From the NCBI GenBank assembly GCA_014058105.1, contig JACGCM010002657.1:186001-250000 (forward strand): a DNA stretch of 64,000 nucleotides, read 5' to 3'. The number at the start of each line of letters is the position of its first letter. Position 1 is the first letter of the stretch. The DNA comes from Kingdonia uniflora (taxonomy: Eukaryota; Streptophyta; Magnoliopsida; Ranunculales; Circaeasteraceae). Position numbers and translations under genes: made by a program. Below, piece after piece: positions 22,881 to 34,500 of the stretch. The notes below the pieces were generated by a model. The model searched no databases and was not told where the DNA came from. It saw nothing but the letters and a program-made list of their open reading frames with translations.

Positions 22881-23153
22881 CTCAGGGTCCATGAAAATGC
22901 CTCACTTTTTAATACTATAGCCAAAACAATCTTCTTTATAGAGGTGAGCTTATCCTTGCAGCAGCTACAACCATTGCTAATATATATATGTATATTTTGT
23001 ATAGGTAAAACAGCTAAGATAAAGATGGAAATAGTCTAACGCATTACTAATAATGTTTTCATAACATCTGACAAACTACCTCAAAATAAAAACGGAGCTC
23101 CATTAAAACTGAACATCACTAAAAAAAGATGGCACTCTCAAACAGAAAGGGTC
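22881..23153. other. 3' flank of eEF1A pseudogene; no gene
   Basis: This should contain the 3' untranslated part of the eEF1A copy. No clear poly-T (the A tail of a minus-strand retrocopy) was found, and a short TA-rich run lies near 22980. Confidence 0.4.
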
Positions 23154-23555
23154 TTACTTCTTCTTAGCAGCAGACTTGGTGACCTTGGCACCTGATGAGT
23201 CTTTTTTCTCAACACTCTTGATAACATTACCTGCAACTGTCTAACGCATGTCCCTCACAGCAAAGCAACCAAGAGGTGGGTATTGGGAGAAAGTCTCCAC
23301 CACCATGGGTTTGGTTAAAATCATCTTAATGAACTCTGCATCACCGTTTTTCAAGAACTTAGGTTCCTTTTCGAGCTCCTTTCCAGATCGCTTGTCAATC
23401 TTAGTGAGAATCTCAGAAAAGTTGACAGCAATGTGGCAAGTGTGGCAGTCCAACACTGGAGCATATCCTTTACCGATCTAACCAGGATGATTCATGATGA
23501 TGACATGGGCGGTGAAGTTGGTAGCTTCCTTGGCAGGGTCATCTTTTTTATTCTT

Positions 23556-23950
23556 CATTTTTTAATTTTGCAAAAAAGTATGAATAGATTAAAGACAAAG
23601 GATTAATACAAAAGAGGGGAGCCAAAGCTAAAGCCCAAAGAGAAAAAAGTACAGACTAAGATACTCTAAAATAGTCTACAAGGGGGTCTTCAGCCCTAGC
23701 AATGAAACTTGGCAAGCCCACAAAGTCTTCCTCCTCATTACAAGGCAGAGAACTCCCTTTCTTGACCGCCAGGTCAGCTAAAAATTTTCCTTTCTTCCAA
23801 GTAGAAGGGATTCATAAAGAAGTAAAGTTATTTTGAATGCCGACCCACTTTGTTCAATGATTCTAAGGAATAATGTTAGTAGTAAAAGTCGTTACTGCAG
23901 CTGTCTGCTTCAATTCACACCCTCTTCCAACCCTTTTTAGTAGCCCAACT
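23556..23950 (-). mobile_element. LINE 3'-end fragment inserted in the eEF1A pseudogene
   Basis: eEF1A breaks off at SNSE near 23955 and resumes at KKDDPAKEATNF near 23550. The ~395 bases between read on the minus strand as a LINE ORF2 C-terminus, WKKGKFLADLAVKKGSSLP..FVGLPSFIARAEDPLVDYF, then a stop and a T-rich left end that would be its A tail. The LINE at 8633-14292 ends in similar words (RPSFLTIVEEP..YYRFS-stop). It is a short 5'-truncated insert. I could not define a TSD. Confidence 0.7.
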
Positions 23951-24438
23951 CAGGTTCACCTCAGAGTTAGAAGCAACGAAACTACGCTGGATATTCTTGA
24001 CAGCAACATTCTTCACGTTAAACCCAACATTGTCACCAGGTAGAGCCTCTAGAAGTGCGTCATGGTGTATCTCAATAGACTTAACTTCAGTGATCAAACA
24101 AGTGGGGCCAAAGGTCACAACCAAACCAGGCTTAATAATACCAGTCTCAACATGTCCCACTGACAGTTCTAATTCCTCCAATCCTGTAAACATCCTGAAG
24201 TAGGAGACAAAGGGACTTGTATGTGGGCTTCTTAGGCTCAGAGATCGTGTCAAGGGCATCAAGTAGAGTAGGTCCCTCATACAAATCTAGGTTGGTAGAT
24301 CTTTCAATCATGTTGTCACCTTCAAACCCAGAGATAGGGACGAAAGGCAATTTTGTCCGGGTTGTAACCAACCTTTTTCAAGTACGAAGATACTTCCCTT
24401 CACAATTTCATCGTACCTATCCTTATAGTACTTACTTG

Positions 24439-24441
<3 letters not shown>

Positions 24442-24485
<44 letters not shown>

Positions 24486-24495
24486 GGGGGGGGGG
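24442..24495. repeat. (GT)n(G)n microsatellite inside the eEF1A pseudogene
   Basis: A GT run (24442-24469) passes into about 26 G (24470-24495). On the minus strand it translates to a Pro run then His-Thr repeats, placed between MDAT and KYYKDRYDEIV. Its 54 bases keep the frame. Confidence 0.9.
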
Positions 24496-24710
24496 TGGCA
24501 TCCATCTTGTTACAACATCAAATCATCTGCTTCACTCTAAGGGTGAAAGCAAGAGCATGCTCATGGGTTTGTCCGTCTTTTGAGATACCAGCTTCAAGAC
24601 CAGTGGTTGAGTCAATTATGAGAATAGTACAATCAGCCTGGGAAGTACCTATAATCATATTCTTGATGAAATCATGATGGCCAGGGGTATCAATAATAGT
24701 TGCTTTATCA

Positions 24711-24879
24711 CCATTATCAGTTGCTTTATGTGTTCTCCATCCTGCTGCGTCTTCAATGTATAAGGTTTTGTGACCTTCACTAGTCCCATTAGGACTTCAA
24801 TTTAAACAACTAGTGGGTGAAGCACCAATATTATTCCTTTCACAACTTAGAAGGCTATTAAGCACATTTAAGACAGGAG
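24711..24879. other. Flank between eEF1A pseudogene and hAT element
   Basis: The minus strand is mostly open but is not eEF1A ([18 protein letters not shown] near 24720-24770). It may belong with the unidentified open segment right of the hAT element. Confidence 0.4.
24872..24879 (+). repeat. hAT target-site duplication, left copy
   Basis: GACAGGAG here matches GAGAGGAG at 28881-28888 in 7 of 8 bases. Eight bases is the usual TSD length of hAT elements. Confidence 0.72.
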
Positions 24880-25929
24880 TAGGGTCGGCCTTACCATAAG
24901 GCAACTTAGGCCTAGGCCTAAGGTTTCCCTAAAAGTAGAGGCCCCCAAATATGGATAAGGTCCTTCTTATTGTACTGTCAAAAAAAATTATGGAATAATA
25001 TGACTCATCAAGATTGATAAACCCAAAAGAAGATGAAATGGTATAGTAATTTTAAAAGGTCAATGTAATGTCCCGAAATTTCAGGGTATTTTTTTTGTTA
25101 ATTATTAAGTATTGTTACTATTATTCATATATTGTTATTCGTTATGCATCAGTGTTATTTCTTTTGTTAGGTTTGTATTAAATTTCTTTCGGTAGTTCTG
25201 TTGGTTTTGTGGTTTCGAGGAGGAAGTGTTCGTGTTTTGGTTTTGGGTGCCCGTTGTGGCTTGGTGGTTGTGTGACATTGTTGTGTGGTAGTGTGGGGTG
25301 ATATCATGGAATCCTAGGGTAGATTTGGGCTTCTTTGATGCTTCCCTTCCTATCTGGCTTGTCAGATTCCTCCCGTCCATTCTTATTCCTTTCTGTCCAT
25401 TTTCTTCATTTCTGTCAATTTCTTCAGAAAAGATTTCTTCAGCCTTTTGTTAAGCTTCTGTATACACTCCAACTCGTCACACATTTGTATATTATTCCTC
25501 ACGAGTCTTTTCTATCCATTCCGCATCCATTTATTCCTTTCGGATAAGTTTCTAGCCGTTAAATTCTTTTTATGGGTTTTAGGAGTTCCCGTGGCCATTA
25601 GGCGGCGGAGGTGGTGTTTAGACCTCAGGAACCCTTAGAAAGTTTGGTAATGATGTTTAATTAATGTGTCAATAGTTTGAGGTAGTTCCGGTGAGCCGTT
25701 GGATTGGCCGGTAGGTTTCCAGAGTTTTTCGAGGAAAAGATTCCTTTTGGGGGGCTTAGGCGTTTTGGTGGCCGTGAGGCGGTAGAGGTGGTGTTTCTAC
25801 TTTGGAAAACCCTTGTTGGACTTATTGTAGTATTTGTGTGGTAGTGGAGGTGGTTTGGGGTGATTCCGGGGTGTCCGGGGTAATCCGTTAAGCTTCTGGG
25901 GTGTATTTGTTGGGGCAGGACCAATTCTA

Positions 25930-26037
25930 TTCGAACAGAGACCTTTCTGTTCAAATAGACCCCTTTCTATTCCAACATAACTCTTCTCTATTCGAATACA
26001 TTTCACTCTGTTCGAATAGGATCATTTCCTATTCGAA
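25930..26037 (+). promoter_or_regulatory. Phased TTCGAA array in the solo LTR, with leader
   Basis: TTCGAA or variants start at 25930, 25950, 25970, 25991, 26011 and 26032, spaced 20, 20, 21, 20 and 21. Each lies in a CTRTTCGAAyAGA-like context. A pyrimidine-rich stretch at 26070-26115 follows, as in many plant leaders without a TATA box. The two LARD LTRs keep the array at the same place. Confidence 0.65.
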
Positions 26038-26210
26038 TAGAGGCGCGTTTTCAGCCTTTTTTGGGTTTTAGTCTCTCTTTTTCTCACTTCCATTTTCTCT
26101 CTCTCTCCTCTCCCTAACCTATTCCCCACTCCTCCATACTCTTCATCCATTCTTCCCCATCGCTCGAGGATTCTTTGCCCGCTTCGTCGCAAGCTTCGCT
26201 CCTATCCTCG

Positions 26211-26422
26211 GTAAGAAATTCCCGATTTCTTTTCCGTTTTTTTCGCTCGATTTCGACGTAGGTCTGATTTATAGGGTTTGATTTTGATGTCGTTTCCTTA
26301 ATTGATTGGTTGTTTGTTGTTATCCATTGTTGGTATTAGATTATCAGGCGTTTCGTTACCGTTCCGCGGATTTTAGTTGGGTTTCCGAGTTGGTTCTTTT
26401 GCAGGACTTGAATTTCCTTCAG
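26211..26422 (+). other. Intron-like segment and 18-base micro-exon in the LTR leader
   Basis: A donor-like CTCG/GTAAG at 26210/26211 and an acceptor-like TTTTGCAG/GACTTG at 26404/26405 bound 194 bases. An 18-base segment (26405-26422) ends CAG and is followed by a second donor-like GTGAG. The LARD LTR at 35961-40369 keeps the same layout (minus; 39246-39052 and 39051-39034, second donor GCGAG). Splicing is inferred from sequence only. Confidence 0.4.
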
Positions 26423-28341
26423 GTGAGTTTTATTCTAGCATTATTAAGTTTCTATACTAGTTTCTGAGTATTGTTTTAGAGAGTTATATTGAACTTAGAG
26501 ATATTTTGTGATTAACTATAGTTTAACCTAGGAATTATTCTGTTAGAAGTATTAATCTGTAGTTTGGGTTTGTAATTGCTTATGGAGTTGGTTTTTGGTT
26601 CGCATAGGATCGGAGTTAGTTAGTGGTGGTTGGGTTAGCGTTCTCGCGGCTTGCCCAGGAATGCCCCTTCCAACCTTAAGAGATTGTTGGGTTGGATGTA
26701 GTGACGGTTAGGTTGTTGTGTCGATTATGCATAGTCGGTGTAACCGAGTCCCTATTCATCCTGGTTGTGTTGCCGTGTGAGCGGCAGCTGTGTTGCTTTC
26801 TTGTGCACCTGTTGCATTTTATAACTTTTATCACATCTTTCAAAACTTATTGAGATTGGATACACGAACACTCCGTTTCGGTTGACCTCCGGCAGGATCC
26901 AAGGAGTCCGTGAGATCGGGTTAAAAGACACGGTGAGATTGGGAATGGCACTATCATACCTAGTTCAACCACTTCGGAGTGTGGAATGGTATGAGGCAGA
27001 GTCATGGAGATCCCAACTTATCCACGTTGAGGTTGAAATTCCTTGAAATGTTACGGACTATTGTTCCGCGGGTTGATAAACCTAAATCCACTTTGATCAA
27101 GTGCGACCATCCTAGCTAGGTCGAGCTTAACCAAATCGTACTTGTGTATCCCTTTACTGATCTCTTTAAGAAATTAGACGTTAGCAGTTGATCAACCAAC
27201 ATTATAATAAGATTACGTGCACTTTTAAAATACTGAATCATTCTGCATTAGGGGATATTTATGGGAATATCTCTGCTCATCATAACATATCATTGCATCT
27301 AGGATAAGTATGGGATTATCCTAGTCATCACTTCACGTCATGGCATTGCATATTATCATATCATCACATTCTCTTCTCATATTCCTTACTCTACTCTTTT
27401 CTCACATTCCTTCTCTATTCTCTCCTCTCATCAACTCTATTTCCTTTCCTTATCAACTCTGTATCTGTTATGGTCACTTACTATATTGCTAGATTGTATT
27501 TACCTATTTTATATTGCATTCATCTCTACTCTAATTTCAGTACCAGTTGTTAGTAAGTTATTTAGTTCTGTTGGATTAGTGACCTCGTTGTTTGCTCACT
27601 CACATTTTAACCATTTCAGAGGTTGATTAGCTTGGACTGCCGCATAGGTAGCCGGTTCATGGACAGATTTTGCCGCTGCAGATTTCCTTTGGTTTTAGAC
27701 TTCTGTAGGTGTTCTCAGCATGTGTCGCTGAGTTTTATTCGAGATGTTGTATTACATATTCATCTGATATGTATATATATATGTATTTTGCTTCCGCGTT
27801 ATATTGTTGTATTGTTATTTTCTTACTCTGATGATTATTGCTATATGTGAATAGCCGAGCCAGAATTTATCTACGGCTTGGCTATTTGTAGGGTAGAATC
27901 TTTGGATTCCCCGGCCTGCACTACTTAGAATCTAGTAATTGGTCAAGCTATCGATTACTGGATTTTAGGGCGTGATAGTCAAAGCCATAGCAAAAGGCTA
28001 TTAAATATCTCTCCCAAAAACTTATGTTATAATATGGTGCACTCTCTTTATTCTAGTCTATCTCTCTCTCTCTCTAATCATGTAAAAGGTAAAATTCAAT
28101 CAAAAATTTATTGTTTACGGATCAAGGGGGATTTGGCGTAGTTGGACAATTTTGCCTCAATATTTCGAGTAAAGGAAAATCACCACAAAGCTTATTTCTC
28201 ACAGTTTTGCCTATGGTAAAATTCTAATAATTGATTGGTAGAGATACAAATATTAATGCCTAAGCGTTCATCTGATTTTGATTACCAAAAATTGAAAAAG
28301 AGAGAGAAAGTCATGCGTTAACCGAATCTCGAAAGGGAAAA

Positions 28342-28863
28342 ATGAATCAAATGATTAAGTTTATGCCTATTAGTAAAAATAATGATGATAGTAGTTCAAA
28401 TGATTTAGCAAAGGAACAACCAACAATATCAGATGATGTAGGGAAGGATAAAATAGCAGTAGAGAACAATGGCATCGAGCAATTTAATATTGATAATATT
28501 TTAGACAAAGAACCCAAAAATACTTTAAAAGAAGTGATAAAAGGAGCATATGAAGACATATCGAAAAATCATATATGATAGATTCAGCGACAAAAAATTA
28601 TGAACCGGGTAATTGGAAAGATTGATATTAAGTTAAGGGATTTATTAGTAGAAAAAGGTCTAGTAAAAGACACTAATTTTGAATTTTCTAGAGATGAAAA
28701 TGGTAAAAAATTTCCTATTATACATTTTATGAGAACACTATCAAATGGTGAGAAACACGATAGAAAATGGCTAGTGTACTCAAAGGATACAATTAAAATT
28801 CCATTTAAACAAAAATCAAATAAAATGGGCCCAATTTTGAAATTTTACCTAAGGCCTCAATAG
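28342..28863 (+). pseudogene. TTF-type hAT transposase, N-terminal fragment
   Basis: Two open pieces separated by a stop form the start of a hAT transposase of the type with a TTF zinc finger. The first (28342-28578) is acidic, as usual before the domain. The second (28600-28863) reads DLLVEKGLVKDTNF, then SNGEKHDRKWLVYSKDT. Family members normally continue with a Cys-rich motif (FCFCCKLF), but here it is lost and the sequence runs straight into the 3' end of the element. No catalytic or dimerisation domain is present. Confidence 0.75.
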
Positions 28864-28880
28864 CTCCAAGAGCGGCCCTG

Positions 28881-29451
28881 GAGAGGAGAGATATCACCAT
28901 TCAAGCTAACCTTCGGAACCGAGGTTACCACTGGAGATATGTATTCTACCAAAGCCTGGATTGTAGCTTCCTTTTCTGTCATTGCTTTATTAGCTTTAAT
29001 TTCAAGCATCTCATGGATCTCAAGTAAAGACATTCCAGGCTTAAGGGATATCTCCTTAAAGATTGACCCAGATTTTCTTCCCCACATTACAACTATACGG
29101 GGACGCATTTCTTTGAGTGACCAATGCCTTGTTTGTTGAAGCGAAGAGGTCGTGCATTAAACCACTACTTTTGTTGCTTTCATGACTAAATAAGCCACTA
29201 GTTGTTTCTCGAATTGCAACATCCAATTCTGCATCCCCAAATCTAAATGAGGCCCCCAAATTTTGGTTCAAGCTGACCGAAGGGGAAGAGATGCCTCCTT
29301 GGCCAACCATGATAAAAATGACCCTTATGATGGTCAGACAACTCTGGAAAGGACAGAGAGATCCTAAATGTATGAAACTACTCACCCAGATAATAGGGGT
29401 CACGATAGTAATTTTAGAAGAGATACAGTGTAGCCCAACTAACCTAACCAA
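28881..29451 (-). pseudogene. Unidentified coding-like remnant next to the hAT element
   Basis: Two minus-strand open segments overlap in different frames (29451-29056 and 29108-28857). They include FRFGDAELDVAIRETTSGLF, NASPYSCNVGKK and SLKPGMSLLEIHEMLEI, which look like protein but match no family I know. If the hAT element and one TSD are removed, the second frame runs on for about 22 residues into 24871-24800 without a stop. The hAT element therefore seems to have landed in an existing open region. It may be a piece of a host gene or of another element. Confidence 0.4.
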
Positions 29452-32400
29452 GATTATTGCAGCCCAAAACTGTTATGAGACTAGATCAAGCAAAGATGGA
29501 CGACTCAAATAAGAGGGGACTTAAGATTAAAAAGATTTTAACCAAAAATACCTTAACTGCCCTTCCTGATGGGAAGGACATGTGAAAGAGAACGCTAACA
29601 TGCAAAAAAAACAAGGAGTTTTGCTAACATACACCGAGATCTAGACGCTTGCACCAAACACTATTTCCCATTCACCAATTGGTTGTAGTTAAGTTACAAA
29701 ATCCTATAAAAAATTATAATCTAATACTACGATCTTTTTATTTATTGTGGCTAAATTGTTAAATCTTTTTATAGATTGTAGTTTAGATAAATGTACTTTT
29801 AAATTCTATCTGCTTATACTGAGAGCACCTCCAACAATAAGGTATACGATTCCGGTTTGGCATACCAGTATACATGAATCTCATACTATTTTTGTGCAAT
29901 AAGGAGTTACGGTTTTTTAGCCATGCACTGGTCTTCCCAAAAATGCCAAATCATTTTGTTAAGCACCTAACAAAAAATTCCGAATTAAATTTCATATTAG
30001 GGAATGAAATTATGTTGGGAGAGAGAGAAATGCCACGTGTATTAAAAAATTGTCGTGCGCTCAGCGGTTTAGCTCCTAGCTAGGCAGTATGCAGATACTC
30101 TTCGCCAAGTTAAGGTTTCAGATACTTTGTAGGGGTATGGGGGTGGGTATGTTGAACCCCATACTCCAACCATTATATGTATTCTAAATATTTGATCCAA
30201 ACAACTAAGGTTTGATCAAAGTTCATAATTTTTCCAATGAAGAAACGTAAATAAAAGGTCCTGACATGCATGTAACTTGTGGTTGGAGAGGTAATCAAGT
30301 TTTACCAAGGTTAATCCTCCATGTTGGAAGTTTGATTACTAAAAAGTATATTGACTTATAAGAGACGGGAAGTTTTAATGATTTGATCAACTAGCATTAC
30401 TTCAAAAGTCCAATTTTTAGGACCCAAGCCCCGATGCACTGACAGTGTTACCACCTTCACCACCAAGTTGGATTAGGCTAGGGTTGGGGTTTTAATTTAA
30501 ATGGCCTCAGTACAATTTAATAGTATGTATCTTCTTATGTCCTTGTGTTGGACTCCATCTTAACGCGGTGAAAGGATAACTTTAATCCATTGTTTCTACC
30601 AATCTTTACCTTAATCTCTACCTTAGATTAAATGACGTTAGACTACAATTATTCATAACCATCACACATTTATACCAGAACAACCATCATTCCACTTGAA
30701 TAATTAAGGAGACATATGTATCGCACATTTATGCCAGAATAACCATCCATTTTGAGCCTCATGTAAGGGGACATAATAATCCACAATCGATAGAAGGAAC
30801 AATAATTAAATGAGAAATAAGAACATATTATAATTCGAGGAAATCTTCTTCTAGGGTTTTCTCTTTATTGCTCAAAAACGATTATAATATAGAGAGGCTT
30901 GATTTCCCCTTTTTGGGTTACAATAGATATTTATAAAATGGAGTTAAAATCCTACCCATAATAAAAATTAGGTTTTTGGCTATGCAAAATACCTAAACTA
31001 GACCTAAGATAAGTACATGAATCCAGGCCCAAAAGTAGGTTAGTCATAGTGTAAAATATCACATTGAATTGATAGGAGAGGTATGTCATTATACCTAGAT
31101 ATGCTCAGCCAAATTATTGACTATGATAATGTTTGCTAGAATTCGAGCCCTCAATGTACCCATATTTTCTTTACCTTAACCACCAATTTGGATAAGGCCA
31201 GGTGTGGTGGTTTTGTTCTCAAAAGGCCCTAGTGCAATTTAATAGCCTTTATATTCTTATATCCTTGTCTTGGATTCCATCTTTTCCCAATGTGGGGACT
31301 AACTTTGATCCATCGATATTAACAATCTCTACCATAATCTTTTGGTATAGATGTGCGACATGTCTCTCCAATCATTCAAGTAGAAGGATGGTTGTTTTTG
31401 CATAGATATGAGGTAGTGGTGGACGATTATAGACTAATAGTGTTTGATCCAAGGTGGAGATTATTAAGATTGGTGGATCAAACTTATTCTCACATCGGGT
31501 AAAGATGGAGTTCAACACAAGGATATAAGATGATACAGAGAATTAAATTGTACTGAGGCCTTTTAAAACAAAACCCTACACCTTACATGGTCCTACTAGT
31601 TGGAGAAGTTGGGGACAATATCGGTGCTTTAAGGCTCGAGCTGTAGCAAGTGATGTTGGCCTCCATTTTTCCCTGATATGAGACTAAGTTTGATCCACCG
31701 GTCTTAACATCCATTTCAACTATCAAATTAGCATAAAAGATGTATGAAAACTATTAGAGTATGTGTGTTGCATGCCATACTATTTAGGTCGGCATGAGAA
31801 TTGTAATAGTAGAAAAACCAACAAAAGTAATAATAATAAAAAATGATCGATCTTCAATTTGACAAATAATCACATGTCACGGTGATTCCTTCATAGTAAA
31901 AAAAATGTGCTTTGGAAAGGCTTAACTACCACCACTCACCCAATTTAAGAATATAATCGTGTGCTCCAAAATGCTTCATTTTCTTATATCAATCATCGGC
32001 TTACCAAATTTGAAAGACTACTTTAGCATCTACCTTCCAAGTGATTTAACTAGGTCACTTATTTTATTACGGAGATGTCCAATTAATCCATTTGTGAATC
32101 ATAGTTCCTCTCATTAAAGGAAGAAGGTGATTATGCTAAAGATAAAAATAATTGGGATTATTGGATGGATGATCCATGCGACAATAACGACAAAAAATAA
32201 AAAATTGTGTGATTCGCCTACATCATTGATTATATCGCAAAATGCTGAAGCACCATAATAAAAAAAAACCATGTGGATCAAAAATTCTAGGTAAGTTTGA
32301 GAACAAGAAAAAGTAATAGCTTAAACTGTCAAGGCAAGACATATGTTATGCAAACCTCAAGAAGGCATGTAGGCGTGCATTACTATGTTAAAATTAGATT

Positions 32401-33045
32401 TCTTGCGAGTAAGATATTCAACCTACTTCCTTAATTAGTAAATGACTGTTCTCTAAAATAAAAGAAATGATATAATGTTTATAAATGTAAGATTGTATGA
32501 GCAACAAGCTTTTATGACAATGGTATTGATATATATACATGCAAAGTAATTTTTGAAGAAAATTTAGAACTAATGTTCCCATGCAATGAGTTTATACATT
32601 ATATTGTATCAAAATAGTATAAACTTTTTAGCATTTATGGGTGAATTTAATGGTTATCTCAATTTTAAGATCACAATGAAGCATGTCACATCAACCCTCC
32701 ATTCTAATAAACATATTTATGATTTAAGATGAAAAGTTGATACTAGACAGAGCAAAGCTTAAGAATTTGTAAAATAATATGGCACAAAAAAGTTAAAATA
32801 TTTGGGAAGATTTTGTGTCAATCCGAGGTTTGATTTATTGCTGCATGTCCTTGTTATGATCTGATATATTAGTTTATAAAGATTGATTGTGTTTTTGGGT
32901 GTTAATTATTGTTTATGGACTTTTGAGGTTTAATGATAGAATTGTATTTTAATGTGCATTTGGCTTGATTGACCTCCTCTTTAATTAGGTTGCTTGGTCT
33001 TTCATTTTTGGTGAGAATAAGTAATAATATGAAGAATAAGTCAAT
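29452..33045. other. Intergenic, AT-rich, with repeats; no gene seen
   Basis: Only short scattered open frames. One stretch at 29818-30170 begins GAGCACCTCCAACAATAAG and ends near CATACTCCAACC, a wording common at the ends of plant MITEs, but no clean TIR or TSD pair could be set. Repeats lie at 30440-31600. Confidence 0.5.
30440..31600. repeat. Three copies of a ~160-base repeat, one inverted
   Basis: Direct copies lie at about 30445-30615 and 31165-31340 (shared words: ccaccaa.ttggat, tgcaatttaatag, ccttg.cttggattccatc). An inverted copy lies at about 31450-31600. The second and third copies form an inverted repeat with a ~110-base loop. Origin unknown. Confidence 0.6.
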
Positions 33046-34243
33046 ATGAAGCAATAATATAGCACATTGTTCAGCTCCACCATATGGAAAATCAAGTCAA
33101 ACTAGTCGTTAAAGCACATTCTCAAGTTCCATGAAACAAGAAGAATAAGTCAAACTATCCGTTTAAGGCATGTTCCCACGTTCCATAAAAGAAGGGGACC
33201 AATTAGACATGTCCTGTAACTTCGAGAACTAGTTGGACCTCCATAAATAAGATGAGTCTATTATGAAATTACTATAACTAACGTTGATATTGTTATTGTA
33301 ATCTTCCTCAATAACTCTATAATAAGTCTAGCAACTAATAATAATCCATTCTCATAAATCCTTACATTGAGGTCGTTGTAATAGCCTAATTCCGGGATTC
33401 AGACTTAGCTTTTATACCAGATGTATTTAGGATGCTCAAGAACAGCAGGGAATAGCGAATAAGATAATTTAGCATAGAAAACCCTTGAATAGGTTAAAAA
33501 CCACGACCTCTCTTGAGAATTTTATAAAAGAGAAGAGGATATTATTGAGAGTTAGTTTATTACAATGACCGTTCTGAGTGTGTAGAATGTTAGAGTGAAG
33601 ATTCTTCCGTCCCTCATCTAGAATTCTATGGTCCTATTTATAGGTCTTATAATATGACTGTTTGAGAACTATTTAAGATTCTTGATGATGGACGTTACAA
33701 AATATATGTTAGATATTCTTTGACCAGATTGTGTAACGGGTTGATCCTGTTTATCTTGTAACGGCTTCATTGATGATGTTGTGTCTGTTGACTCAAACTA
33801 TTGATGCAGAGGTCGAATAGTGATGACCGAATACCGAATCTGTCTTTAGTAGTGTTTCATGCATATTGATGAGTTCGAGGATGAAGTATGAGTCTGCAAT
33901 ACGAAATAAGCTTATTACAAGACGACTCTTAACCAAGAGCACGAGAAGTATCATGGGCGAGTGGTGTTGGTTGAGAAACTTGTGTTATTCCTTATGTTGT
34001 TGTCTTGATTCTGATCATGCTACAAATGTGCCACGTGCTCTGTTAATGTGGTCAAAATTTCGTATGTAATTCGAAGATGAAGCATGAGTCCGATATGCAG
34101 AATAAGCCACGACAGTCATGATTTTTCCCTATTCAGCGGGTTTTTATGCTAAATCATGTGTTCAATTTCTTTATGTTCTTTATTATTCAGTTTCTCATTA
34201 AGTAAGAGTAAAGTTGTCGTATCTAGAAAATGTTGCCCTTACA
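33046..34243 (+). repeat. 5' LTR of Z, 5'-truncated and split by a solo LTR
   Basis: It aligns with 63145-63646 from gaagcaata near 33048. The first ~240 bases of the LTR are missing. A 738-base solo LTR (33377-34114) interrupts it after gaggtcgt. It ends cccttaca at 34243, directly before the PBS. Confidence 0.78.
33377..34114 (-). mobile_element. Solo LTR (Tat-like) inside the Z 5' LTR
   Basis: It starts TGTAATAGCC and ends CACGACA, with flanks GTCGT (33372-33376) and GTCAT (34115-34119). The uninterrupted Z LTR reads GTCAT there, so this is a 5-base TSD with one later change. The start matches the reversed ends of the X and Y LTRs (GGCTATTACA), so it lies on the minus strand and belongs to a related family. 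Confidence 0.78.
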
Positions 34244-34260
34244 ATTGGCGTCGTCTGCGG
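34244..34260 (+). other. Primer-binding site of Z
   Basis: ATTGGCGTCGTCTGCGG directly follows the LTR. It resembles the TTTGGCGCCGTC site of X at 54293. Confidence 0.65.
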
Positions 34261-34500
34261 GCCTTACCCAAGTTTTTCTACCTTTTATTCACATTCCTCT
34301 AATAACAATTATCTTACACAGTCACTCACAACAAGACCAGCGCCAGAATAACCTCAACCAAAAGTTTCTTAGCAGACATCTATCCAAGTTGATATTGCTT
34401 AACTTCAATAGTAACTTGAAAAAGTAAAGGCAAGAAGAGTAGCTATAAAGAAAATACGAATCTGCTCTCCACAGTTCATGTAAGCTCGAGTTCACAAGCT

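Larger units (their letters stand above)
23154..24710 (-). pseudogene. eEF1A (translation elongation factor 1-alpha) pseudogene
   Basis: Intact eEF1A is a GTPase of about 447 residues that brings aminoacyl-tRNA to the ribosome. Here the minus strand reads eEF1A from [13 protein letters not shown] (24700) through [68 protein letters not shown] and [17 protein letters not shown] to [30 protein letters not shown] and [16 protein letters not shown], ending in the lysine-rich C-terminus at 23154. About 90 N-terminal residues, including the P-loop, are missing. It is broken by a LINE tail (about 23556-23950), an expanded microsatellite, frameshifts and stops. No intron is obvious, so a 5'-truncated retrocopy is likely. 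Confidence 0.9.
25064..27977 (+). mobile_element. Solo LTR of the 4.4-kb LTR family (internally deleted)
   Basis: It starts TGTAATGTCCCG and ends AGGGCGTGATA, with GTCAA on both sides (25059-25063 and 27978-27982), a perfect 5-base TSD. Both ends and long stretches match the reverse complement of the LARD LTRs at 35961-40369 and 41281-45684. It is about 1.5 kb shorter than they are, so it has lost internal sequence. With no internal region and no partner LTR, it is a solo LTR left by recombination between two LTRs. Confidence 0.85.
24880..28880 (+). mobile_element. hAT-type DNA transposon, decayed, with nested solo LTR
   Basis: The left end reads TAGGGTCGGCCTT and the right end, on the other strand, CAGGGCCGCTCTT. 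These are imperfect terminal inverted repeats of the CAGGGCCGG type common in plant hAT elements. Eight-base target duplications flank them. The own sequence is only about 1.1 kb (24880-25058 and 27983-28880) and carries the N-terminal part of a TTF-type transposase on the plus strand. The rest of the transposase is missing, so it is a deletion derivative. A 2.9-kb solo LTR (25064-27977) sits inside with its own 5-base TSD and must be younger. Confidence 0.78.

Noticed and set aside
24217..24540. Plus-strand frames across the eEF1A pseudogene
   Set aside because: They are shadows of the minus-strand eEF1A reading and of the GT/G microsatellite.
23154..24710. Functional eEF1A gene
   Set aside because: The N-terminal ~90 residues with the P-loop are missing, and stops, frameshifts and insertions break the rest.
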